A stretch of 27,821 bases of DNA from a virus. Location: the IMG/VR virus record IMGVR_UViG_3300032177_001216, positions 1-27,821 of that record. One strand, 5' to 3'. Under the pieces are notes generated by a model. The model had not been told where the DNA came from and did not search any database. It saw only the letters and a list, made by a program, of their open reading frames with translations. The position numbers and the translations under genes are program-made. Numbering within the stretch: position 1 is the stretch's first letter; the number at the start of each line of letters is the position of its first letter. Positions 1 through 8,263 of this stretch are shown here, piece after piece.

Positions 1-1570
1 AGTTTCCACTTCCTGCACCGCCTTTTTCGGCTTCGATCTCGTCCTTTGCTTTATTTATATAATTAAAACCGTCTTTTGGCGGTTTATATGTTTCGTGTTT
101 CCAAACTGTGCCACCTTCTTTTGCGTTCGCATAAGAAACATTAACAATTGATCCAAGCGCACCGCCACCGGAAGATCTCCCTGTCTTTATAATCAATGGA
201 ATTTTCATTGTCCCAGTGCTTCGTCCGATCCTTCCACTCTCAACGTCTCCCCAGGATTTGCCGGTTAGCATATCTCCGGACTCAAACCGTAAACGCGCTC
301 CACTTGCACGCGCTGTCTGCATTTTATCAACCAGTGCGTCCGGATACTCTGCGCTGTAATGCGTTCCGTCTTCCGTCATTTTATATTTTAGAGTATTACC
401 GTTCGATAATTTTTCTTCTTTGATAGGGTAACGTGTAGACTGGCCACCGGCTACTCCCATAACAACAACATTTTCCGGTGCTAATTTTCCGTCTTTGAAA
501 TTCTGCCAGGCTTCATTCTGCGGACTTTTTGGATCTCTGTATGCCTGCAATGCTTCTTTTAATTCTGCCTCATTTGCTCCACGATAAAAAGTGCTTACAA
601 AATCACGATAATTTTGTTCGCCTCTTTCGGCCGGACTTAATCCGCCGTCGGAAGAAGATCCGCCACGCTCACCTTCACGGCCTGCGTGACCAAAATTCCC
701 CGATCCTGCTCCACCTTTATTTTGCGCAATACGCTGAAACGCAACCGCTAAATGACCGGCCTCAACTTTATCATTACCGGCTTCTTTCTTTGCGTCTGCC
801 AAAATATTATTTACAATTTTTAATTCCTTCGATCCGAGCGCGCCTTTTCTCTCCGAGTCCGGCACTACCAATTCTTTGACTCCAAGTTTCAAAAGATCCT
901 TACCCTTTTCGTCAAGATCTTTTACCTGCGATCTGATCTCGTCTCTTAACTTCGGCAACTCTTTATCCAGGTGATCACTTATTCCCAACGAGTCCATTCG
1001 ATCATAGACTTCAATTCCGCTCGCGCGTGTATCGAATAGCGCGTCCGGACGAATTTGATTTTGTGAGTCGTCTCCGGTCCGATCCATTTCTGCATACTGG
1101 ATCGCTTCTGCTAAATGCTCCGGCCTAACTTCTTTTGAATTTTCGTGGCTCGCTATAACCTCTCCCATTCTGACAGAGGCATTTTTCATTCCTTCGATTT
1201 CTTTCGCGCTTACTTTATTATCCTTTAAGTGACGCTCATACGACGCCAATAAATTTTTGCTTTCTTCTGCCATAGGACTATCAGTGCCGACGATCGCACC
1301 GTCACCGCTACCGCTACCGCCTCTTTCCCCAGGCCTGCCACCGTGACCATAGTTTCCCGATCCCTGGCCACCTTTTATTTCGATAAGGAGATCGTTGAAA
1401 GTCTTTTCAAATTTTGGAAATGCCATATCGGGATTTACAAGGGCGAGCGCGCCAGTGTGAGACATTCCGGCGTTTCTATGTAGGACGTAGTCGATCTGCG
1501 ATTTTTCTTCGAGGCTTACATATTGACTTTTTTCAGAAACCGTTAATTCAATATTCCGTAGAGTCGGCAT
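1..1570 (-). CDS. Modular head-region protein with GGxGSGN linkers (3' end beyond window)
   Basis: The reading frame is open from an ATG at 1570 to the left edge, about 523 residues, with no stop seen. AAGGAG lies about 9 bases before the ATG, inside the end of the preceding gene, whose stop codon directly abuts this start. Residues 10-57 form a small domain also found at the C-terminus of that preceding gene (shared DYxLHRxAG and PDxAF). Linker motifs of type GGxGSGNxGHxGRxGERGGS occur at residues 67-86 (1313-1372) and at 656-715, and a third begins at the left edge (1-22). Between them are a charged helical segment and a domain containing GRIGRSTGTMKIPL. I do not recognise an enzymatic function. 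Downstream position after portal-MuF suggests a structural or scaffold-associated protein. The gene is real; its role is unknown. Confidence 0.85.
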   Translation of the reverse strand, partial: MPTLRNIELTVSEKSQYVSLEEKSQIDYVLHRNAGMSHTGALALVNPDMAFPKFEKTFNDLLIEIKGGQGSGNYGHGGRPGERGGSGSGDGAIVGTDSPMAEESKNLLASYERHLKDNKVSAKEIEGMKNASVRMGEVIASHENSKEVRPEHLAEAIQYAEMDRTGDDSQNQIRPDALFDTRASGIEVYDRMDSLGISDHLDKELPKLRDEIRSQVKDLDEKGKDLLKLGVKELVVPDSERKGALGSKELKIVNNILADAKKEAGNDKVEAGHLAVAFQRIAQNKGGAGSGNFGHAGREGERGGSSSDGGLSPAERGEQNYRDFVSTFYRGANEAELKEALQAYRDPKSPQNEAWQNFKDGKLAPENVVVMGVAGGQSTRYPIKEEKLSNGNTLKYKMTEDGTHYSAEYPDALVDKMQTARASGARLRFESGDMLTGKSWGDVESGRIGRSTGTMKIPLIIKTGRSSGGGALGSIVNVSYANAKEGGTVWKHETYKPPKDGFNYINKAKDEIEAEKGGAGSGN

Positions 1571-3441
1571 TTACGCACGCTCCTTTCCATTTTTTTCCGA
1601 GGCTTGCTCGTCTTTCGGATCTACTTTTTTATATTTTGCAAACGCGACGTCCGGCTCTGCAAGACAAAACGCGCTTTCGTGCGGAGTGCCTGCGGTTCTA
1701 TGCAATAAATAATCTTTTTGTGCAGACGGTGCTAATTTATCAAAGTCTGATTTTTCTGCTGTGCTTAAATCTCCTGCGCTCATACCTGGGACTGATCCAC
1801 CGCGTTGTCCTGGGATACCACCGTGCGCAAAATGGCCCGATCCTGCGCCACCTTTTTTAATTCTTTTTTCTTTTGTAGGAAATTCCTCTAAAACTTTTAC
1901 GGCCATATCACGAACGGCCTTCGCCTCTCCGTGAAAATTCGCGTCTTCAAGTGCGTTTCCCATAATCTGCATAATAGCATAACCGTCCCATTCAGTGCCG
2001 GACGAAATTTTTACTGCGTCGTCATACCATTGTTTTGCTTCTTCTGCGCTCGGTTGTCCGCTTGAAACTTTCTGTCCCATTTCACGGACCGCCTTTGCTT
2101 CGGAATGGAAATTTGCGTCTTCCAGGGAGTCGCCGGCAATTGCTAAAAGTGCCTGGCCGTCCCATTCGTATTTGCTCGCTAACTTAACGCCTTGATCCTG
2201 CCAGTCTTTACGCTCGGCCTCTGTCACTCCGGACGCTTCATTTCCGGCCTCACCGCCACCACTGCCACCGCGTTCCCCAGGCCTTCCGGCGTGTCCATAG
2301 TTTCCCGATCCTTGACCGCCCTTAAACTCTCTCATACGCCGGCCACCGACAGGCATACGGACTTCATTGTGAGGCACTTCAATAATTTTTCCGTCCGGTA
2401 ATTTCACTTGTGTCGGAGCGACTGCGCGCTCTGCCGGAGACGGCCTCGGCTTGTTATAATCTTCCGGCTTGCTCTCTTTTGCCTCTAACGATCCGGTAAC
2501 GACCTTTCCGTCAATAAGCACCTGGACTTCGTCACCGATCATTGATCGACCGCGCAACGGTTCTGTCCTCGCTTCAAAACTTTGTCGAGATATGTTTTGA
2601 TTATGACTGTTGTCATATGTATTTTCAACGGCAAAAGCCGTCTTGCGATCCGCGTTCTCGGTATTCAAAAATTCATTAAGGCGCTGATAGTTTTCGGGAG
2701 TGCCACCGCCTTCACTGTTGATCTGTTGTGCAAGATCGTAAATTTCTTTCTGCTTCGCTTCCGGCATTTTTCCTAACGTCTCACCGACAAAATTATGGAG
2801 TGACGCTCCGGTCGGAATATCATTGATATTTTGCGCTCCGCTTCCCTCACCGCCCGATCCACCTCTTTCGCCTGGACGCCCTTCGTGGCCAAAGTTACCC
2901 GATCCGCTACCACCTTTTTCTTTTTCTTCTTCGGCCTTAATAAGATCGTCTGCCATTGCTTCGATCTCTGCGTCCGTTGCGTCCCCTGGGATCATAAATT
3001 TATTTTCATTCATAGTTTTATTTCCTTCATATTCACGACGTCCCATATCGCGTCTTGCTTCGCGGTCCGGCCGATTTTCTCTGCTTCGGTTTGATCTTTT
3101 ACATTCTGCGCGACGTCCAGGACCAATTTGCCTTTATCATTTACCCAAGCGCCGAGAAAGTGTCCGGCCTGCGTCAACTTATCTTTGTTCGCGTCTCGAT
3201 ATTCTTTTAACTTGCTTACGAGATCCGCTTTATCTTTTTTTGACCAGGATAAAACTTTTTCCCGATCTTTATATGGAGAAACCATAAATCCTGTCTTCGG
3301 TGAATTTCCTCTGAAACTTACGCTTGCGCCCTGCGTCTGTGCGATCTGTGATCCGGCGATCTGTGCCTGGCCGGACTCTGCTGATCCACCGATCTCGCCT
3401 GGACGACCACCGTGACCGAAATTACCACTACCTGCACCGCC
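1313..3441 (-). repeat. Dispersed GGxGSGN motif-coding repeats
   Basis: Sixty-base units coding for the 20-residue motif occur at 3382-3441, 2855-2914, 2261-2320, 1793-1852 and 1313-1372, with two more at 656-715 and 1-22 (cut). At DNA level most share a CCCGATCC core on the plus strand with the third positions varying, so they could act as short homology for exchanging modules. Confidence 0.85.
1571..3013 (-). CDS. Modular head-region protein with three GGxGSGN linkers and a tandem repeat
   Basis: 480 residues starting MNENKFMIPGD. The ATG at 3013 is preferred over an in-frame ATG at 3046 because it makes an ATGA overlap with the upstream stop and has GAAGGAAA at good spacing. Linkers of the GGxGSGN family lie at 2855-2914, 2261-2320 and 1793-1852 and divide the protein into an N-terminal acidic helix, a middle region, a tandem repeat and a C-terminal domain. 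The tandem repeat has two units 58 residues apart sharing EWDG, LEDANFH and EAKAVR. The C-terminal 48-residue domain (1622-1765) resembles the start of the next gene. No catalytic motif is visible. Probably head-associated from its context; function unknown. Confidence 0.85.
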   Translation of the reverse strand: MNENKFMIPGDATDAEIEAMADDLIKAEEEKEKGGSGSGNFGHEGRPGERGGSGGEGSGAQNINDIPTGASLHNFVGETLGKMPEAKQKEIYDLAQQINSEGGGTPENYQRLNEFLNTENADRKTAFAVENTYDNSHNQNISRQSFEARTEPLRGRSMIGDEVQVLIDGKVVTGSLEAKESKPEDYNKPRPSPAERAVAPTQVKLPDGKIIEVPHNEVRMPVGGRRMREFKGGQGSGNYGHAGRPGERGGSGGGEAGNEASGVTEAERKDWQDQGVKLASKYEWDGQALLAIAGDSLEDANFHSEAKAVREMGQKVSSGQPSAEEAKQWYDDAVKISSGTEWDGYAIMQIMGNALEDANFHGEAKAVRDMAVKVLEEFPTKEKRIKKGGAGSGHFAHGGIPGQRGGSVPGMSAGDLSTAEKSDFDKLAPSAQKDYLLHRTAGTPHESAFCLAEPDVAFAKYKKVDPKDEQASEKNGKERA

Positions 3442-4158
3442 TTTATCTTCCGGCATTGTGCCTTCAATAAATTCTATCGGCTTTATTTCGTGATCCTCTA
3501 ACCATTTATGCGCTTGTTCTATCGTAAATTTATCAACAGAAAAAAGATATGCCTGTAACGTTGTGCTGTCTTTATCCTTTAACCGGCCAACGATCCCGAA
3601 TAAACCCATTTCTTCGGCCAAAGGAATAATCCGGAACGTATCTTTTTGAAATTTCTCCGGATCAAGTATCCTGGCCCTATGGTATTTTCCTTTTTCAAAC
3701 GTCTCGGCTTTTTCCAGGGAGACTTCTTCGTATTCGTGATCGTCCGCAACCTGGACCACTCCGTCAATATACAATGGCCAGTTTTTCAACGTAACAACTT
3801 CTTCTCCACCTAAAATAAAAGACGGCGAGTGTGGATTAAATTTCACAACTTCGCCGTCCGATTTCTTTTCTACGATCACGTGTAAAAATTCCGGTATCTG
3901 ATCAACCGACACGTGCGTTATATTTTTTATTTCACTGATAAAACTTTTTGTCCATTCGACCGCTTGATCCTCTGTCCAACCTCGGCCCTTCTTATGCAAA
4001 AACTGAATAAACTTTTTATCCTCAATGTCATATAACGCTTTTATTCCGCGCGCTTTATCAATGACAATAGAGCGGACTTTGTTTCCTTCGTGTCCGGTAG
4101 AAACAAAGACGCGCCAATTAGAAGCACTAATTGTCGTTGAGGATTTAGGGTTATCCAT
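3010..4158 (-). CDS. Head-region protein with two domains joined by a GGxGSGN linker
   Basis: 382 residues. The N-terminal part has two segments of the type W/FTxExAxxW (GWTEDQAVEWTKSF near 60-73 and FTIEQAHKWLEDHEIK near 211-226). Segments of this kind occur in phage prohead-protease or scaffold-like proteins such as the XkdF group, but I see no convincing Ser/His/Asp protease triad. A single GGAGSGNFGHGGRPGEIGGS linker lies at residues 240-259 (3382-3441). The C-terminal domain contains GHFLGAWVNDKGKLVLDVAQ, which looks like a small conserved phage domain of unknown role. It is the first gene after the portal and has its own predicted promoter. There is no ribosome site before the ATG, which may be nearly leaderless. 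Function is inferred only from position. Confidence 0.8.
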   Translation of the reverse strand: MDNPKSSTTISASNWRVFVSTGHEGNKVRSIVIDKARGIKALYDIEDKKFIQFLHKKGRGWTEDQAVEWTKSFISEIKNITHVSVDQIPEFLHVIVEKKSDGEVVKFNPHSPSFILGGEEVVTLKNWPLYIDGVVQVADDHEYEEVSLEKAETFEKGKYHRARILDPEKFQKDTFRIIPLAEEMGLFGIVGRLKDKDSTTLQAYLFSVDKFTIEQAHKWLEDHEIKPIEFIEGTMPEDKGGAGSGNFGHGGRPGEIGGSAESGQAQIAGSQIAQTQGASVSFRGNSPKTGFMVSPYKDREKVLSWSKKDKADLVSKLKEYRDANKDKLTQAGHFLGAWVNDKGKLVLDVAQNVKDQTEAEKIGRTAKQDAIWDVVNMKEIKL

Positions 4159-4169
4159 ATTTTATCAGT

Positions 4170-4198
4170 AGTATATCATAACATAAAGTAAATGTCCA
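4170..4198 (-). promoter_or_regulatory. Predicted promoter for the head-protein genes
   Basis: On the minus strand TGGACA (4193-4198), a 17-base spacer and TATACT (4170-4175). Each hexamer differs from consensus at one position. The 12 bases TTATGATATACT ending in the -10 are identical to those of the promoter at 15764-15792. The start point would fall only about 5-8 bases before the ATG at 4158. It sits in the 81-base gap after the portal gene, which otherwise holds only AT-rich sequence with two TATAAGA repeats. Confidence 0.7.
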
Positions 4199-4239
4199 GT
4201 CCTTTCTTATACCTATCTTATACTTTTTATATTCCTCTC

Positions 4240-6648
4240 TTATTCCCCTGTCCATTCCTCGCCTTCTGCCGGTAGACCTTCCTCGCTTATAACCGGATCT
4301 GCACCGCACCGGCAATTGATTACGTTCTCCGGAGATCCGTCCGGATCTTTCGGAAACATCATTTTATCAACGCCGTCAATTGCTTCGACCTCAAACGGTT
4401 CGTCAAACGGTATCGCACTATCTTCTGATCCGTAGTCTTCGTCTGCCTGCAAGTGACTCTCTCTTGTGAGGCTATCGCGGAACGAGGACCACATTTTCTT
4501 TTTGACTCCGTTCTTTTTATACGTCTCAAACTGTGTCTCGGCCTGGGCGATCCCTGTTTCAGTCCGGCCGATCACTCTTGCGCGGTTTTCGTATGTTTCC
4601 TCAAACAAACCTTCAAGCGCTTTCCCGACCTCTTTATATCCTGCGCCTTCGTCATAGAATTTCTTAACCAGGATATTCCTCATATCGTCCAGTGTCTTAT
4701 CTGTTACGTGACCGACGATTTTATCTCCGCGCTGTTCAAGTTTTTTGATCAGTGCAGAATTTTTCAAATTGAAGGCTATATTGATCCCCATTTTCTGCAA
4801 CGCCAACAAACCGCCTGCTTGTCCGGCTTTTTTATTCCAGGTCTTAAATATTTCTTTAACCTTCTCCGGCTTCACTCCGTCACGCCACCCTTTTAGAAAA
4901 TCGTCCATACGAGCATAATCTTCACGACTTGCTTTCGTAAGTTTCTCGTAAAACTTACCACGCCGTTTATTCTTAAACACTTCCGGATTTTTTTCGCGTG
5001 CGTCGGCTTCGATCGCTTGCAAAATATTTCCGTCTTCCAGGAATTTCATTGTATCTTTTCCCTGGCGCTGAAACTCTTTTGAAAGATCCTTCGTGTATCC
5101 TAATTCGACTTTCGCCAATTCTTTCTCGGCCGGATACCTTCTCGTTCTTGCTTTCTCTGCTACGAATTTTTCGTAGACTTTGCTTTTCCCGACAATGGTA
5201 ATTCCGGATCGTCTCTTTGCCGGTTCGACAAACCCTGCGTCCTGCGCTCCTTCAACCGGTGCGCCTACTTCTGATCCTGGCGCTCCTGCCGGCGCTCCAA
5301 AAGGCATTGCTCCTGCTCCGGCCTGGGCCATATCTGACGGAAGGCCACCGATATAAAATACGTCACCGCCTTCATACGGATCGAGGCCAAGATCTTTTCT
5401 GATCTCGTTCGCGCTCCGGACTCCGATCGACGAATAGATCTGATCTATCTGCGCCTGCGATAAACGATTATCAATAACAATATCGTCAAATTGAAACTTC
5501 CAACCTTCACTTTCCAGGCCCTGCTTAATGATCCCATTATTGATCAACCACTCAAACGACTGCTGTTTCGGATCAATGACTGACGTCAAATAGATCCTGT
5601 CAACCTCTGTCGCGACTCCACCGGACAACTGACCTTGAATGACCAGGCCGGCCCGATACGGTGGCACTCTGTGCGCCGTTAAGACGTCGTCCCTGTTGTC
5701 TCTCTTATATACTCTGAATGACGCCTCTTTTGTCTGAATGTTCAACGGCTCAAACGTCATTTCCGCGCCCTGCGGTAAACTAAAAACCATTGTCCGGTGC
5801 GGATTTTCTTTGATCTCTGTCTCAAAATATTTCTTCACGGTGTCTTCGATCTCCGGAGTAAGATCCATATTTTTCAATAGGACCGCATAGGCCGGAATAC
5901 CAAACGACGTAAAGAAATTCAAATTGTATTCCTTCTCCTTCATTTCTCCAAGCATTGACGAAACGGCCGGCAACCAGTCCGGAAGACCATAATGCGCAGA
6001 TCTCCACGTATAATTTTTAAGGTGTATAACCTCATTCGCCATTTTCTCCGGCTTGTCCAGGCTTTCTGCAATAAGACCGGACGTATTATCAATGATCCGG
6101 TCGTCCCCGAATTTCTTAAACCATACCGTCTTACCGCCGACTCTTTGAATGTAAAGTTTTTTGCTCTTATGCACGCGCACTGACACGGCCGGTATATGAT
6201 ACATTGCGTTGATATGTCCTTCTATATCACGAATGACCTCAATGTATCCGTTACCGCAACCTTCATAATCTAAAAATACTTTCTTCGACATTGTGATAAT
6301 GTCTTCGTCGTCATTCACGTTATTAAAAAAATCTTCCAGGCGATCTTTCTCTGCTATCGGCGCTCCTTCGTCCACGCGCTCCAAGTGCCAACCGATCCCG
6401 ACCGCGTCCTGGACCTTTGTATGCACGCAGGCCGAGTGCGGTATCGAAACTTCCAACCAGGCCATAAGCCTTGATAAATCATACGGCGGTTCAATGATCG
6501 GAATACCTTGCCACGATAAAAGATCTATCTGCTTTGACGCAGGGATCTCGTAACGCTTTAAGTCTTCTTCTGTAAAAATCTTTCCACCGGACGTAACAAA
6601 AACTTTTACCTCTTTACTGCCTTCTTCTCTAATCTTTCCTTTTGCCAT
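4240..6648 (-). CDS. Portal protein fused to a MuF-type head morphogenesis domain
   Basis: 802 residues from the ATG at 6648 (MAKGKIREEG), chosen over an ATG at 6669 because AAGGAG lies 7 bases upstream and it clears the terminase stop. The first ~430 residues match PBSX-family portals: PPYDLSRLMAWLEVS near the start, GNGYIEVIRD, and HLKNYTWRSAHYGLPDWLP. A Gly/Ala/Pro-rich linker (AGAGAMPFGAPAGAPG) follows. Residues ~691-802 are a MuF (SPP1 gp7-like) domain: RVIGRTETGIAQAETQ, W..FRDSLTRESH, and the terminal INCRC signature at ~777-781. The portal forms the dodecameric DNA channel at the capsid vertex; MuF proteins are minor head components. A single-chain fusion is known in other phages. Lies 13 bases after the large terminase gene. 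Confidence 0.93.
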   Translation of the reverse strand: MAKGKIREEGSKEVKVFVTSGGKIFTEEDLKRYEIPASKQIDLLSWQGIPIIEPPYDLSRLMAWLEVSIPHSACVHTKVQDAVGIGWHLERVDEGAPIAEKDRLEDFFNNVNDDEDIITMSKKVFLDYEGCGNGYIEVIRDIEGHINAMYHIPAVSVRVHKSKKLYIQRVGGKTVWFKKFGDDRIIDNTSGLIAESLDKPEKMANEVIHLKNYTWRSAHYGLPDWLPAVSSMLGEMKEKEYNLNFFTSFGIPAYAVLLKNMDLTPEIEDTVKKYFETEIKENPHRTMVFSLPQGAEMTFEPLNIQTKEASFRVYKRDNRDDVLTAHRVPPYRAGLVIQGQLSGGVATEVDRIYLTSVIDPKQQSFEWLINNGIIKQGLESEGWKFQFDDIVIDNRLSQAQIDQIYSSIGVRSANEIRKDLGLDPYEGGDVFYIGGLPSDMAQAGAGAMPFGAPAGAPGSEVGAPVEGAQDAGFVEPAKRRSGITIVGKSKVYEKFVAEKARTRRYPAEKELAKVELGYTKDLSKEFQRQGKDTMKFLEDGNILQAIEADAREKNPEVFKNKRRGKFYEKLTKASREDYARMDDFLKGWRDGVKPEKVKEIFKTWNKKAGQAGGLLALQKMGINIAFNLKNSALIKKLEQRGDKIVGHVTDKTLDDMRNILVKKFYDEGAGYKEVGKALEGLFEETYENRARVIGRTETGIAQAETQFETYKKNGVKKKMWSSFRDSLTRESHLQADEDYGSEDSAIPFDEPFEVEAIDGVDKMMFPKDPDGSPENVINCRCGADPVISEEGLPAEGEEWTGE

Positions 6649-6661
6649 TTTACGCTCCTTT

Positions 6662-8263
6662 TTATCCAACTACGGATACTTTGGCTATTCTTGATCCAAC
6701 GCCTTCAACCGCATTAAATACTGCGCCGGCCACCGCGTCGGATACGTCTTTGCTTCCCTTTGCAGGGTGATCAACTTTTTTTCCGTCTATCATTTCCAGG
6801 CGCTCCATTTCCCTTAAAAATATTTCGTGATACGGATAATGGATTTTTTGCGAGTAACATAATTCCTTTAACGTTTCATACGGCGCTAACGTGCGATCGA
6901 CAGATAAATTTCCGGCTTCAATATTTTTCTTCCTCAATTCTTGAATTGACTGTGCGCTCTGAAATTGATCAAACGTAACCTTGCCTATCCTAAAATTCCT
7001 CTGTCTCATTGTAAGAAAAATTGATCTTACCTCTCCTATGTCAATTTCTTTTTTCTGACTCCCTGTGATCCTATGTATTAAATCAACGTAAACCGTGTCG
7101 CCTTCTCTGTGCGCGACTGCAATTCCACAAGAGTCTTTTCGGAGCGCCAAGTCCACGTGCGCATAATAAGTCATTCCTGGCGTCGGCTTAAAATTCTCTT
7201 TTAACTTTCCGTCTGTATCAATTGCGTTCTGCATATTATTATCAATGCAGGCTTCGACCAGGTCGTATTGTTTTATATAAGGTTCAAGGACCAGGCTCGG
7301 ACACGCTCCAAGATCTCGCCAGGCCCTTTCCGGATTTTGCGTAAATTCATATTGATAACGAGTCGGGATCTTAACTCGATCCTTTGTGATCGGGTGAATA
7401 AGATCAAAAAAATCTCCTTCTTCAATTGCGCGCCTATCCATTTCCAAGACTTCCCATAATGCGCGACGCCGGCTAAATATTCTCTGTGGATTTTTTTCTG
7501 CTTCTGCCATTTTCCGCTCTGTAAAATCGTCTTCATATCGCGGAGACGAAATTATAACTAACAAACCGCCCAAAGGGTGAAACCTATATTTAATCCTGCT
7601 CGATAGCGCGTAATACATAACCTGGGCCGTATCTTGTAAATCGCTATTCGGATAAAAAGACGCTTCGTCCATTACGGCCATAACAAGATTATATCCGAGC
7701 GGTGTCGTTGACGCACTGTTTCCAGGAATGATCGTTATATTTTTATCAAACCTCAATTCAGATCTAACGTTCGGATCAACGTGCCACTTCTTAAACCAGG
7801 GACTGTCGTCTATCCTGGCGCGGATCTCACCGAACACAACTTTTTTGGCTTGCTTCTCATTGACTGACATATTCATAATGACGATCGAGTCTGTCGGGTG
7901 ACGGCCAAAATATTCCTGCGGACTTCTCAAACAAAGTAAATGGTGCAGGCCATAGCAAATAATAATTGACGTCTTAAATGATTTTCCCGATCCGATCGCC
8001 TCGTCAAATACGGCTTCCTCATATGCGCAACTCATAAAACTGTGCGGACTGCTAAATAAATCGTTAAGATCCTGCATAACTGTCGGCCGGATTACTGATC
8101 CCAGGTTCAAGAAATGCGGATCTTTTACAAACGTCTCTATGTCAACCGGCCTTTCGTCATAGGCATTACAAAAACGCACGCCTTTCGCGTTCTCCTGTAA
8201 AAAGAATTTGAACGCTTCGCGCGCTACCGGATCAATAGGTATTCTCTGCTCTAACGTGATCAC
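6662..8263 (-). CDS. terL: Terminase large subunit (packaging ATPase/nuclease)
   Basis: 533 residues with a GTG start at 8263 that overlaps the upstream stop as GTGA; GGAG lies 8 bases before it. The ATPase half has Walker A AIGSGKSFKTS (89-99), Walker B MAVMDEA (195-201) and a coupling segment IISSPR (237-242). The C-terminal RNase H-like nuclease has acidic residues at D371 (HVDLA), D432 (TFDQFQS) and D509 (KDVSDA). It powers DNA translocation into proheads and cuts the concatemer. All expected catalytic residues are present and the length is normal, so it should be functional. It sits between a putative small subunit and the portal, the usual packaging order. Confidence 0.96.
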   Translation of the reverse strand: MITLEQRIPIDPVAREAFKFFLQENAKGVRFCNAYDERPVDIETFVKDPHFLNLGSVIRPTVMQDLNDLFSSPHSFMSCAYEEAVFDEAIGSGKSFKTSIIICYGLHHLLCLRSPQEYFGRHPTDSIVIMNMSVNEKQAKKVVFGEIRARIDDSPWFKKWHVDPNVRSELRFDKNITIIPGNSASTTPLGYNLVMAVMDEASFYPNSDLQDTAQVMYYALSSRIKYRFHPLGGLLVIISSPRYEDDFTERKMAEAEKNPQRIFSRRRALWEVLEMDRRAIEEGDFFDLIHPITKDRVKIPTRYQYEFTQNPERAWRDLGACPSLVLEPYIKQYDLVEACIDNNMQNAIDTDGKLKENFKPTPGMTYYAHVDLALRKDSCGIAVAHREGDTVYVDLIHRITGSQKKEIDIGEVRSIFLTMRQRNFRIGKVTFDQFQSAQSIQELRKKNIEAGNLSVDRTLAPYETLKELCYSQKIHYPYHEIFLREMERLEMIDGKKVDHPAKGSKDVSDAVAGAVFNAVEGVGSRIAKVSVVG

